64,000 nucleotides of DNA, taken from NCBI RefSeq assembly GCF_033542235.1, contig NZ_JAWRCU010000019.1, forward strand, positions 56,653 through 120,652, read 5' to 3'. The notes beneath the pieces are model-generated. The model searched no databases. It was given only the letters and a program-made list of their open reading frames with translations, and was not told the DNA's origin. Origin of the DNA: JAWRCU01 sp033542235. GTDB lineage: Bacteria > Pseudomonadota > Alphaproteobacteria > Rhizobiales > Rhizobiaceae. The translations under genes and the position numbers were made by a program. This document shows, piece after piece, positions 46,464 through 55,142 of the stretch (the first letter of the stretch is position 1; each line of letters starts with the position of its first letter).

Positions 46464-46793
46464 ATGCGCAATTTCACCAGGAATGTCCTTTCCGTCGCCG
46501 CAATCTCGACCGCGGCAATGACGTCCTACGCCGCCCCGTCATTTGCCGAGGACGCCACGAACTCCGGCATGATGTCGTCCCATTCTACAATGTCGGCCCA
46601 ACCGATGAAGGCCGATCCCATGGCCACCAACACCATGGCGGCTGCGCCGATGGCGCATCAGAAGATGAAGTCCGACTGCAACAACAATGCGGGGATGGAA
46701 AAGGATGCCATGAAAAAGGAGGCAATGCTGGCGGACTGCAACGCGATGATCGGTGACGCCATGAAGTCCGGACAGATGGCGCCGAAGCAGTAG
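46464..46793 (+). CDS. Exported methionine-rich pentapeptide (MXKDX-like) protein
   Basis: A 109-residue protein with a signal peptide (MRNFTRNVLSVAAISTAAMT, cleavage expected after SFA at residue 28). The mature 81 residues contain 14 methionines, spaced every five residues at 43, 48, 53, 58, 63 and 68, then 78, 83, 88 and 95, 100, 105 (units such as MKADP, MATNT, MKKEA). Two cysteines are present (C72, C92). This resembles the MXKDX pentapeptide repeat proteins of proteobacteria, whose role is unknown; metal binding or oxidant scavenging are possible. The ATG at 46464 follows GGGAGCAGAACA. It lies 103 bases before an exported methionine sulfoxide reductase gene on the same strand. Confidence 0.85.
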   Translation: MRNFTRNVLSVAAISTAAMTSYAAPSFAEDATNSGMMSSHSTMSAQPMKADPMATNTMAAAPMAHQKMKSDCNNNAGMEKDAMKKEAMLADCNAMIGDAMKSGQMAPKQ

Positions 46794-46896
46794 TCCTTCA
46801 ATTGTTCGCGAGCTGGCCGTCGCAGGGCGACTTGCACTTCATGCGGCGGCCGCTCCGATGCATAGTCCGGAATAAGACAGTGGATGGAGCAGTTTC

Positions 46897-47619
46897 ATGA
46901 CCTCTTCGCGTTCACTTCGTTCGCCATTTGCCTGGTTGGCCGGCGCAGCCCTGGTTGCCGCCCTGGCCTTTGCCGCATGGCAGCGGCCTGCCGTCGCCGC
47001 CGAGGACGCGGTCGTCATCCCGCCGCCGGTGCTGGACGAGAAGCCCGTTGCGGGTGTCGAAAAGGCGGTCTTCGCCGGCGGCTGCTTCTGGGGCGTGCAG
47101 GGTGTCTTCCAGCACGTCAAGGGCGTGACGAATGCAGTCTCGGGCTATTCGGGCGGGGACAAGGATACGGCCCACTACGAGATGGTCGGAACCAGCACGA
47201 CCGGTCACGCCGAGTCGGTCGAGGTCACGTATGACCCGTCGGAGGTGACATACGGCCAGCTGCTGCACGTCTTCTTCTCGGTCGCCCATAACCCGACCGA
47301 GCTCAACTACCAGGGGCCGGACCAGGGCACGCAATATCGCTCGGCGATCTTCTTCGCGAATGACGAGCAGAAGAAGGTGGCTGAGGGTTATATCGCCCAG
47401 CTCGGCAAGGCAAAGCTGTTCCCCGAGCCGATCGTCACGACCCTGGAGCCGTTTAAGGGCTTTTACCCGGCCGAGGACTATCACCAGGACTTCCTGACGC
47501 TCAATCCGACCTATCCCTACATTGTCTATAACGACCTGCCGAAGATCGAGAATTTGAAGCGCCTTTTTCCCGCCCTTTATCGCGAGAAGCCGGTTCTGGT
47601 TGCTGAAGCGAAGAGCTGA
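46897..47619 (+). CDS. msrA: Exported peptide-methionine (S)-S-oxide reductase, single-cysteine type
   Basis: A 240-residue MsrA with an N-terminal signal or anchor (FAWLAGAALVAALAFAAW, residues 11-28, then AVAAED). It reduces methionine-S-sulfoxide in proteins. The catalytic motif is FAGGCFWG with C63. TGHAESVEVTYDP and NYQGPDQGTQYRSAIF follow the family. C63 is the only cysteine in the whole protein, so no resolving cysteine exists and the sulfenic acid must be reduced directly by an external thiol. The exported location means an envelope or periplasmic target, and the neighbouring methionine-rich exported protein is an obvious candidate. The ATG at 46897 follows GGATGGAGCAG. Confidence 0.92.
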   Translation: MTSSRSLRSPFAWLAGAALVAALAFAAWQRPAVAAEDAVVIPPPVLDEKPVAGVEKAVFAGGCFWGVQGVFQHVKGVTNAVSGYSGGDKDTAHYEMVGTSTTGHAESVEVTYDPSEVTYGQLLHVFFSVAHNPTELNYQGPDQGTQYRSAIFFANDEQKKVAEGYIAQLGKAKLFPEPIVTTLEPFKGFYPAEDYHQDFLTLNPTYPYIVYNDLPKIENLKRLFPALYREKPVLVAEAKS

Positions 47620-48200
47620 TCGCGGGCAGCATTGCCGCAGGAAACCCTGGCGAGGGCGGAGCGGCCCTCGCTGGGGCGCCTGCGCAGAAATTGCCGGCCG
47701 TTGATGCGCCCGCAGGTTGCAGGAGCCGACCATGCGGTTGCGATACAGCTAGCTGTCGCTCCATCTCTCGATTTGCGATGGACTCTTTGGCTTCCAGCCT
47801 GAGCGCAAAATTCGAGCAACGCGCCGTCGATTCCCCGGCGAAGCTGCGAATATCTGTCGGTGCAACGGCGGTCGGCCGTGCCATGACTTAGAAGCAACGG
47901 ATCGCCCGGCCAAAAAAATCATGCGCAATCAGTGGCTTGCGAATGAGCGGCAAGGCGCGCTCCCGTGCGCGTGGCTGCAGGTACGGGAGTTTGCCTCGGT
48001 TCAGGTCGCATCGAGCGTCGAACCGCTGACCTGGGCGGCGTCCGGCATTCAAGCAATCGGCTTTACCCTCCCGTAACCCAATCGTCGCAAATGCGTCCAC
48101 AACCTGAAATCACAGGTGAACCTCGTCGCCCGGTTGTGCTTTGAAGTGCGCCCTGCATTGCCGGACTGCTCGGCGTATCACTCATGGCCCCGGGGTAGAC
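47620..48200. other. Intergenic region, no supported gene
   Basis: About 580 bases. The only short frame with some appeal is 47778-47891 on the plus strand (37 codons, MDSLASSLSAKFEQRAVDSP at its start), which lacks a clear ribosome site. The rest shows no gene or strong repeat. The promoter of the GGDEF/EAL gene must lie at its right end. Confidence 0.45.
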
Positions 48201-50582
48201 ATGCCGCTAAGAGGAATTTTCCGCGCATTGAACATGCGCGTGGATCACGCTATCGGCGCCGACCGGCTCAAGCCCGGAATGCGCGCGCAGCTCCTTTTCG
48301 AGCAGATCGAAGGTGTTGGGCAGATGACGCCTGTTATCTCTGCCGGTGCCTTCGCCGTGTCGCTGCTCATCTTGTTCATGACCTTCGGTTCGCCGGGCTT
48401 CCCGTCGGTGCTTGTATGGGGAGCTGCGCTCTATTTCGGCCTTTTCGTGGCGGTGCGCGGCTGGCTGCGAGTACGGCAGCCCGTATGGAGGAAGACGACC
48501 TCGCCCCCCAGGGCCGTGCGCAAAGTCCTGATCAATGCGGCCTTGATGGGCGTGATCTGGGGGACGCTGCCGATCATCGTGTTGCCGGCCGACGATTCGC
48601 TGATCACTGCGACAATCGCGATCGTGCTTGCCGGCGTGCTTTGCGCGACGAGCTTTGCGCTGCTCATCCTGCCGCAGGCGGCACTCGTTTTCAGTTTCCC
48701 GCTCCTGGCCGGCTCGTTCCTGGCTTTCATTTGCTTCGCTGACCCGGCTCAATGTCTCCCGCTGGCGGCCGTGCTCGCCGTCTACACGCTGGTGCTCGGC
48801 TTTGTCTGCATCCGTTATGCGCGCAACCTCGTCGACCATCTGGTGAGCGAAGCGAAGATCCGCGAGCAGAAGGACATCATCAGCCTGCTCCTGAAGGAGT
48901 TCGAAGAGAATTCGAGCGACTGGCTCTGGGAGTTCGATCGCAGCGAGCGCTTCCAGCGCGTGTCGGACCGCTTCTCCGCCGCAGCATGCCTCCCCAAGGA
49001 ACAGCTGGTTGGCCTCGATTTTAACGATTTCCTGCGTTTGATGGTCGAAGAGGGCGATCCCGTGCTGGACGAGCTGAAGCAGGATATCGCGCGCCACCAG
49101 ACCTTCAGCGGCGTCGAGCTGCGTGTGTCCATCGACGGCATCGAGCGCTTCTGGCGCCTGACCGGAAAGCCTATCGTCGATGAGTTCGGTGCATATGCAG
49201 GCTATATCGGCACCGCCTCGGACGTGACGGCCGAAAAGAATTCCGAGCGGCGCATCAACTTCCTTGCCCACAACGACGCACTGACCGGCCTCCTCAACCG
49301 CGCCAAGTTCACCGAGCATCTGAAGCTGTCGATTGCCCGGCTGGAGCGGTATGGTTCGCCTTTCTCGGTCCTTTATCTCGACCTCGATCAGTTCAAGGCC
49401 GTCAACGACAGCCGGGGCCATCTGATCGGCGACAAGCTGCTCGTGAAGGCGAGCAAGAGAATCAGGACGGTGCTGCGCGAGGTCGACATCGCAGCGCGCC
49501 TCGGCGGCGACGAGTTCGCCATCATCCTCAACAACAGCGGCGACGCCTCCGAAACCGCCGCGCTGGCGCGCCGCCTCGTCGAGACGATCAGCCGGCCCTA
49601 CCAGTTCGACGACGAGATCGTGTCTATCGGCGTCAGCATAGGCATTGCCGTTGCGCCGCTGAACGGGACGCGGGCCGACCAGATCCTGCGCAACGCCGAT
49701 CTCGCGCTCTACCGGGCCAAGGCCGAAGGCCGCTGCACCTTTCGCTTCTTCGAATCGCAGATGGATTCGGAGATGCGCGCACGCCGCATGCTCGAGCTCG
49801 AGTTGCGCCAGGCCTTGAAGGAGCAGGAGTTCGTCCTCCATTACCAGCCGCTGGTCGCGGCCGAGAACAACAAGCCAACCGGCTTCGAGGCGCTAGTCCG
49901 CTGGAATCATCCGGTGCGCGGTCTCGTATCGGCCGCGGAGTTCATCCCGATCGCCGAGCAGAGCGGTCTCATAAAGCAGATCGGCGACTGGACAATTCGC
50001 GAAGCCTGCCACGCCGCTGCGCGCTGGCCCGAAGACCTGACGGTTGCGGTCAATCTGTCGGCCAGGCATTTCCAGATGTCCGACATCGTCGCGGTCGTCC
50101 GCGACGCGCTCGATGCCTCGAAGCTCGCGCCACACCGGCTCGAGCTGGAAGTCACCGAAAGCCTGCTGATCGAACATCCGGATGTGGTCGAGAGGCTGGC
50201 GGAGATCAAGGCGCTCGGCGCCACCATAGCCTTGGACGACTTCGGCACCGGCTATTCGAGCCTGCTTCACCTCCTCAAGTTCCCCTTCGACAAGCTCAAG
50301 ATCGACAAATCCTTCGTCACAGCCTCCACCGACGACGCGGTCGCGCGCGACGTTCTGAAGGCGATCGCCGCGCTCGGCAAAACATTGAAGATCGGCATCA
50401 CCGCCGAGGGCGTGGAGACTGAGCAGCAGGTCGATTTCCTGCGCGGCATCGCCTGCACCGACCTGCAGGGATTCTATTTTGCCAAGCCCCTCAACGAACT
50501 CGAGCTTGCGCGCTATTTCCTTGCACAATTCGACAAGGTGATCAGCAGGGACAAGAATGCGCTGCCCGAGGTCGCCGCCTAG
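48201..50582 (+). CDS. Bifunctional diguanylate cyclase/phosphodiesterase (membrane-PAS-GGDEF-EAL)
   Basis: A 793-residue membrane protein that controls cyclic di-GMP. Residues 40-210 hold about five or six hydrophobic helices (SLLILFMTF, VWGAALYFGLFVAVRGWL, IATIAIVLAGVLCATSFAL). A PAS domain follows (about 236-355, WLWEFDRSERFQRVSDRF). GGDEF is intact at 435-439 (RLGGDEFAII) and EAL at 563-565 (GFEALVRWNH), with the catalytic DDFGTGYSSL. Both activities are therefore possible; which dominates cannot be read. The ATG at 48201 follows GGGGTAGAC. It has no operon partner. Confidence 0.94.
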   Translation: MPLRGIFRALNMRVDHAIGADRLKPGMRAQLLFEQIEGVGQMTPVISAGAFAVSLLILFMTFGSPGFPSVLVWGAALYFGLFVAVRGWLRVRQPVWRKTTSPPRAVRKVLINAALMGVIWGTLPIIVLPADDSLITATIAIVLAGVLCATSFALLILPQAALVFSFPLLAGSFLAFICFADPAQCLPLAAVLAVYTLVLGFVCIRYARNLVDHLVSEAKIREQKDIISLLLKEFEENSSDWLWEFDRSERFQRVSDRFSAAACLPKEQLVGLDFNDFLRLMVEEGDPVLDELKQDIARHQTFSGVELRVSIDGIERFWRLTGKPIVDEFGAYAGYIGTASDVTAEKNSERRINFLAHNDALTGLLNRAKFTEHLKLSIARLERYGSPFSVLYLDLDQFKAVNDSRGHLIGDKLLVKASKRIRTVLREVDIAARLGGDEFAIILNNSGDASETAALARRLVETISRPYQFDDEIVSIGVSIGIAVAPLNGTRADQILRNADLALYRAKAEGRCTFRFFESQMDSEMRARRMLELELRQALKEQEFVLHYQPLVAAENNKPTGFEALVRWNHPVRGLVSAAEFIPIAEQSGLIKQIGDWTIREACHAAARWPEDLTVAVNLSARHFQMSDIVAVVRDALDASKLAPHRLELEVTESLLIEHPDVVERLAEIKALGATIALDDFGTGYSSLLHLLKFPFDKLKIDKSFVTASTDDAVARDVLKAIAALGKTLKIGITAEGVETEQQVDFLRGIACTDLQGFYFAKPLNELELARYFLAQFDKVISRDKNALPEVAA

Positions 50583-50749
50583 CACCGGGATACTACCGCC
50601 TCGCCGGCTGGATGCCGAGCCGCAGGCTAGCGTCGGCGGACAAGCGTCCCCTGACGAGGCTCCGAGCCCCGTTCTGCCGCTTTCATTGACACGAGGGCCA
50701 CCTTTTCTGCTATTGCGCCGAGCGGAGACCCCAAGACAGCCGTGACCGC

Positions 50750-52072
50750 ATGACCAATGTCGTCCTCACCGGATTAGCCCGCGACCTTGCACGCCGTGCC
50801 GACGAAGGCCGGCCGGTGCGAATCGGCGTCATCGGCTCCGGCGAGATGGGCACCGACCTCGTTACCCAGGGGCGGCTGATGAAAGGCGTCGAGATTGCGG
50901 CCATATCGACGCGGCGGCCGCATACCGCCCGCGAGGCGGTCACCATCGCTTACGGCGACGACGCGCGCGCGATCGAGGCCGACACACCGTCCCGGCTTAC
51001 GGCAGCGATCGAGGCGGGCAAGATTGCCATCACCTCCAACGAGCTGCTCGTCACCAATCCTTTGATCGACGTGGTCATCGACGCCACCGGCAAGCCCGGC
51101 GTCGCCGCCGATTTCGACCTGATGGCGATGGAGCACGGCAAGCACCTCGTCATGATGAATGTCGAGGCCGACGTGACCATCGGCGCTTTCCTGAAGAAGG
51201 AGGCCGACCGGCTGGGCGTCGTCTACTCGGTTGGGGCCGGCGACGAGCCGTCCTCCTGCATGGAACTGATCGAGTTCGCCGCTGCGCTCGGCTACACGAT
51301 CGTCTCGGCTGGCAAGGGCAAGAACAACCCGTTGAACCACGATGCCGTTCCCGACGACTATCGCGAGGAGGCCGCGCGCCGGAACATGAACCCGCGCATG
51401 CTGGTCGAATTCGTCGATGGGTCCAAGACCATGGTCGAGATGGCGGCGATCGCCAACGCCACCGGCCTCGTGCCCGACGTCCCCGGCATGCATGGCCCGA
51501 AAGCCGACCGGGACGAGCTATGCAAGGTGCTCATCCCGCGCGAGGACGGCGGCGTTCTCTCCCGGAAAGGCGTGGTCGACTACACGATCGGGAAGGGCGT
51601 TGCGCCCGGCGTCTTCGTCGTGGTCGAGGCCACCCATCCCCGCGTCATCGAGCGCATGGACGATCTTCATGTCGGCAAGGGACCGTACTACAGCTTCTTC
51701 CGGCCCTATCACCTGACCTCGCTCGAGGTGCCGCTGACGGCCGCCCGTATCATGCTCTACGGCAAGCCGGACATGGTGCCGCTGCCAACTCCCGTCGCCG
51801 AGGTCTGCGCCGTCGCCAAGCGCGATCTCGCTGCGGGGGAGGCCTTCGACGCCATCGGCGAGACCTGCTACCGCTCATGGACGATGCTGGCTGCGGAAGC
51901 GCGCGACAAGGCTGCCGTTCCCGTCGGCCTGCTCGAGGGCGGCAAGGTCGTCAGGCCGGTTCGGAAGGGCGAGCTTCTCACCTACCACAACGCTTCTCCC
52001 GACCCGACTACGAGACTATTCGCGCTCCGCCAGCGCCAGGACCAGATGCTCTACGGAGCAGCTGCGGGCTGA
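50750..52072 (+). CDS. COG4091-type NAD(P)-dependent dehydrogenase with C-terminal SAF domain
   Basis: A 440-residue protein. The N-terminal Rossmann fold (about 22-180) has IGVIGSGEMGTDLVTQGRLM and resembles homoserine dehydrogenase; VIDATGKPGVAADFDLMAM and the SVGAGDEPSSCMELIEFA region follow. The C-terminal SAF domain (about 345-420, with AKRDLAAGEAFDAIGETCY and VRPVRKGELLTYHNAS) is the ligand-binding fold of sialic acid synthase and antifreeze proteins. COG4091 members are usually labelled predicted homoserine dehydrogenase, but they occur in sugar-acid and sugar-alcohol pathways and the substrate is unknown. No pathway partner is adjacent. An in-frame GTG 9 bases upstream is an alternative start. 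Confidence 0.82.
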   Translation: MTNVVLTGLARDLARRADEGRPVRIGVIGSGEMGTDLVTQGRLMKGVEIAAISTRRPHTAREAVTIAYGDDARAIEADTPSRLTAAIEAGKIAITSNELLVTNPLIDVVIDATGKPGVAADFDLMAMEHGKHLVMMNVEADVTIGAFLKKEADRLGVVYSVGAGDEPSSCMELIEFAAALGYTIVSAGKGKNNPLNHDAVPDDYREEAARRNMNPRMLVEFVDGSKTMVEMAAIANATGLVPDVPGMHGPKADRDELCKVLIPREDGGVLSRKGVVDYTIGKGVAPGVFVVVEATHPRVIERMDDLHVGKGPYYSFFRPYHLTSLEVPLTAARIMLYGKPDMVPLPTPVAEVCAVAKRDLAAGEAFDAIGETCYRSWTMLAAEARDKAAVPVGLLEGGKVVRPVRKGELLTYHNASPDPTTRLFALRQRQDQMLYGAAAG

Positions 52073-52548
52073 GCCTGTTTTCGTTCGCGCGCAGGCGACG
52101 ACGCGTTAGCATAGATCACGCACTCGTCTATGATGGGCTCGCACAGCGCATTGCGGCGGCGCGGCAGGTCGTTGTCGCCAGCATACTCGACCTGGGCGAC
52201 CCGACCCCCGCTGAAGCGGACCTGCATGTTGCAGTAGCCGCCGGGAGCAACTGTCACGGAGCCTCCGGGCACAGGCAGCACGCCCAAATCGACACGCGGC
52301 AGAGCGAGGCTTACGCCGCCGCGATTGATGGTGCGCTCATAGGTCCAGATCTGGCCTGACTCGATGTCGACCGTGCGCGACGGAAAGCCGGCGCACATTC
52401 TCACGTCCGTCTCGCTCATGCCGACAAGCGCAGTCCGCGCCGCTGCGACCGTCGTATCTTCCCGGCTCTCGACACTGCAGGAGGATGCAGATGCAAGGCC
52501 GGCCAGCAGTGGGAAAAGGTAAGGGAATGGGACACGGCAAGAAGTCAT
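52051..52548 (-). CDS. Small envelope protein, possible lipoprotein
   Basis: A 165-residue protein with a signal-like N-terminus (PFPYLFPLLAGLASASSC) ending in C24, so it may be lipidated, though the lipobox is imperfect. The mature part has ALVGMSETDVRMCAGFPSRT, then a GQIWTYERT strand, GGYCNMQVRF and a paired-cysteine C-terminus (ALCEPIIDECVIYANAS). Similar small proteins occur in Rhizobiales without a known function; the GMSExDV...GxPxxxx....WxY pattern recalls BamE/SmpA-type folds. Its 3' end overlaps the convergent dehydrogenase gene by 22 bases. Confidence 0.72.
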   Translation of the reverse strand: MTSCRVPFPYLFPLLAGLASASSCSVESREDTTVAAARTALVGMSETDVRMCAGFPSRTVDIESGQIWTYERTINRGGVSLALPRVDLGVLPVPGGSVTVAPGGYCNMQVRFSGGRVAQVEYAGDNDLPRRRNALCEPIIDECVIYANASSPARERKQAQPAAAP

Positions 52549-52709
52549 TGCAATTCCGCGAACCGCATTCAGGCCAAGCCTGCAAGCGGTCCGTATTTTG
52601 GCTGATTTCACCCCGATTCGATCTGCTCTGCCGAGCAGAAAAGCCGGTCGGGTTGTCTCCCCGAACCTGGCAGTACCAGAATGAAAATCTGGCTTCGATG
52701 TTCCTGATT

Positions 52710-53651
52710 TCAACCCTTGGCTGAAGCTTGCAGCTCGTGGCTGGCCATCAAACAGCGGTCCCACCTTGGCAGGCCGGCGAAACGCTCCACGAGGGTGTCG
52801 ATCAGGATCCGCACCTTGCCGGGAACGTATGAGCCCGGCGGGCGCACGGCATAGACCCCATATTCGAGCGTCGGATAGTCGGAGAGCAGCGGCTCGAGAG
52901 CACCGCTTTCGATCGCATCCGATGCAATGAAGGTCGGCACCTCGGCAATGCCCAGCCCTGCGATCGCCCATTGCATGATGGCTTCGCCGCTGTCGGAGCG
53001 CAGGCGCCCATTGGGCCGCACCGAAATGGTGCGCTTGCCCGAGCGAAACTGCCAGTCGGAGGCAATGCCGCCGGTATAGATCAGGCAGTCATGCCCCATG
53101 AGATCCCCCGGCGCAGACGGCCTTCCCTTCCGGCCAAGGTAATCAGGGCTTGCGATCACCACCGAGCGGACGGGAGCGATCCGCCGGGCGACAAGGCTGG
53201 AATCTCTGAGACGGCCAATACGGACCGCCACATCGAAGCGCTCCGCGATGAGATCCACAAGGCGGTCGCTGTAGGACACGTCGAGCTCCAGTCGCGGATG
53301 ATGCTTCGCCAGTTCCGCCAGCACGGGCGCGATGTGGCGCACGCCGAAGGAAAGCGGCACCGATAGGCGGAGCCGTCCGGCAACTTCGCCTGCCTGCTGG
53401 GCGACCGCCTCGCGTGCTTCGTCGAATTCGGCGAGGATGCGCTCGCTGCGCAGCTTGAACTCCAGCCCGGCTTCCGTCGGGCTGATGCCGCGCGTGGTCC
53501 TGCTGAGCAGGCGAGTGCCGAGCTCGGACTCCATGCGGGCGATCCGTCGGCTGACGATCGATTTGGAAACGCCAAGCCGCTTGGCGGCTCTATTGAAGCC
53601 GCCGCTTTCGACGACTTCCACGAAGCTTCTGAGATCCTCCAGCTCGCTCAC
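52710..53651 (-). CDS. LysR family transcriptional regulator
   Basis: A 313-residue regulator. The helix-turn-helix region (ELEDLRSFVEVVESGGFNRA, then AKRLGVSKSIVSRRIARME) is followed by an effector domain with VPLSFGVRHIAPVLAELAKH and AIAGLGIAEVPTFIASDAI, the pattern of the CrgA/DsdC-like group. It is divergent from azoR with a 114-base gap, so it probably controls that gene. The start is GTG at 53651 (SELEDLRSF). Confidence 0.92.
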   Translation of the reverse strand: MSELEDLRSFVEVVESGGFNRAAKRLGVSKSIVSRRIARMESELGTRLLSRTTRGISPTEAGLEFKLRSERILAEFDEAREAVAQQAGEVAGRLRLSVPLSFGVRHIAPVLAELAKHHPRLELDVSYSDRLVDLIAERFDVAVRIGRLRDSSLVARRIAPVRSVVIASPDYLGRKGRPSAPGDLMGHDCLIYTGGIASDWQFRSGKRTISVRPNGRLRSDSGEAIMQWAIAGLGIAEVPTFIASDAIESGALEPLLSDYPTLEYGVYAVRPPGSYVPGKVRILIDTLVERFAGLPRWDRCLMASHELQASAKG

Positions 53652-53765
53652 GAAAGGTGTTCCTCCTGAAGCAACAGTCTGGTGTCTACGGCGGGCATTC
53701 TGTCGCCTTCCGTGCACCACTAACTGTTTGGCATCGCAATGGATAGCCTCTAGGAGGGTTCAGCA

Positions 53766-54392
53766 ATGTCCACCGCTCTCGTTCTCACCAGCAGCGCGCT
53801 CGGTGATGTATCCGTTTCCAATCAGCTCGTGCAGAAGGCCGTCGACGAATTGCGCTGGCAGAATCCGGCCTTGACGGTCACCACGCGCGATCTCGGCAGC
53901 AATCCCGTTCCGCATTTGACCTTCCATTCCGCCGCCGCACTTCGCGGCGAGCCGGCAAATGACGAGCAGGCCGCCGCCCGCGCGCTTTCGGACGAACTCA
54001 TCGCCGAGCTCAAGGCTGCGGATGTCGTCGTCATCGGCGCGCCCATGTATAATTTCGGTATCGCCTCCACCTTGAAGTCGTGGTTCGACCATGTGCTGCG
54101 GGCAGGGGTCACCTTCCGCTACACGGAAGCGGGACCCGAAGGCCTGCTCGCCGGCAAGCGCGCGATCGTGATCGTCACGCGCGGCGGCCTCTACAGCGAA
54201 GGTCCGGCCAGCGCGATGGATTCGCAGGAGCCGCATCTGAGGACGCTGCTCGGCTTCATCGGCATCACTGACGTCACCTTCGTCAGGGCTGAGAAGCTGG
54301 CCTTCGGCCCCGAGGCACGCGACCAGGCCATCGTCGCCGCGCATGCCCAGCTGAAGGACACCATCGCCGAGGCATATCTCGAAGCGGCATAA
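53766..54392 (+). CDS. azoR: FMN-dependent NADH:quinone reductase / azoreductase
   Basis: A 208-residue flavodoxin-like enzyme that reduces quinones (and azo dyes) by two electrons, limiting quinone redox cycling. The N-terminal strand LVLTSSALGDVSVSNQL, the FMN-binding GAPMYNFGIASTLKSWFDHV, and IVTRGGLYSEGP match AzoR throughout. The ATG at 53766 follows AGGAGGGTTCAGCA, a very strong ribosome site. The divergent LysR gene suggests induction by quinones or electrophiles. Confidence 0.93.
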   Translation: MSTALVLTSSALGDVSVSNQLVQKAVDELRWQNPALTVTTRDLGSNPVPHLTFHSAAALRGEPANDEQAAARALSDELIAELKAADVVVIGAPMYNFGIASTLKSWFDHVLRAGVTFRYTEAGPEGLLAGKRAIVIVTRGGLYSEGPASAMDSQEPHLRTLLGFIGITDVTFVRAEKLAFGPEARDQAIVAAHAQLKDTIAEAYLEAA

Positions 54393-54480
54393 GCGTCGGC
54401 CGGAGGTGCCGTTATGAAACAGATTGGCAGCGGTGCGCAAACGGCGGGCCGCTGCCGGTCCGTCGTGGGACTCGCCTTCT

Positions 54481-54677
54481 GGAGTACCCCTCATCCGTCT
54501 CGGCGCTGCGCGCCGATCCACCTTGCACAAGGGGGCGAAGGGGGAGCTTGGCATTTAGCACGCCGCTGATGTCGAACGTCGGAGATTGGCAGAGACGCAT
54601 GTGCAGCGCTCCCCCTTCTCCCCTTGTGACCCCTTGTGGGAGAAGGTGGCGCGAAGCGGTCGGATGAGGGGTCCTCC
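54481..54677. repeat. Large imperfect palindromic repeat (GGAGTACCCCTCATCCG ... CGGATGAGGGGTCCTCC)
   Basis: The ends GGAGTACCCCTCATCCG (54481-54497) and CGGATGAGGGGTCCTCC (54661-54677) are complementary with one or two mismatches. The interior has AAGGGGGAGC / GCTCCCCCTT and CACCTT / AAGGTG pairs. It fills the gap between azoR and the osmC-like gene, which holds no gene. Confidence 0.8.
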
Positions 54678-54704
54678 AGTAGGCGATCGAAATCCCGCTT
54701 TGGC

Positions 54705-55112
54705 CTACGCCGCGGGCTGAACCGTCACCGCAACTCCTCTCCGCAGCGAATTGGCGACCGTGCTGATCGCCTCCGCCCTCTCGATGACCCATTGCGGGTC
54801 GGAGCCGTCGAGTGTCTCGCAGGAGACCTTCATGGTCGCGGCTGTCGCCAGGAGCGGACTGCCCTCGAGGTCCAGCACGACACTGACGGCGATCCTTCCC
54901 AGTCCGACGCCCATTTCATGGGCCACATAGCGCAGGTCGTTGCAGAAGCATCCGCCGATCGCCAGCGCAAGGAGCTGGCCGCCATTGAAGCCGAGCCCTT
55001 GTCCGCCAGCCTTTCCTTCGGGCCGGTCGACGACGATCGTGTGTCCTCCGGCCCACCCCATCGCCGCTTCCGTGCCTTCGACGTTGCGCAGCTCGACTGT
55101 GATGGACGCCAT
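54705..55112 (-). CDS. OsmC family protein
   Basis: A 135-residue protein of the OsmC/Ohr superfamily, thiol peroxidases or related. It is the short form, with GQGLGFNGGQLLALAIGGCF and NDLRYVAHEMGVGLGRIAVS. One redox cysteine lies in GGCFCND near residue 57, with a second cysteine two residues on; the distal cysteine of Ohr is not at its usual place, although a CETLDG cysteine occurs later. So organic hydroperoxide reductase activity is uncertain. It lies 30 bases from the stop of proC on the same strand and may be co-transcribed. Confidence 0.85.
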   Translation of the reverse strand: MASITVELRNVEGTEAAMGWAGGHTIVVDRPEGKAGGQGLGFNGGQLLALAIGGCFCNDLRYVAHEMGVGLGRIAVSVVLDLEGSPLLATAATMKVSCETLDGSDPQWVIERAEAISTVANSLRRGVAVTVQPAA

Positions 55113-55142
55113 GCTGACCCCCTTTGTCCCAGGATTGGCGAG

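Noticed and set aside
47778..47891. Plus-strand 37-codon frame after msrA
   Set aside because: Plausible composition, but no ribosome site and no recognisable similarity; kept only as a note.
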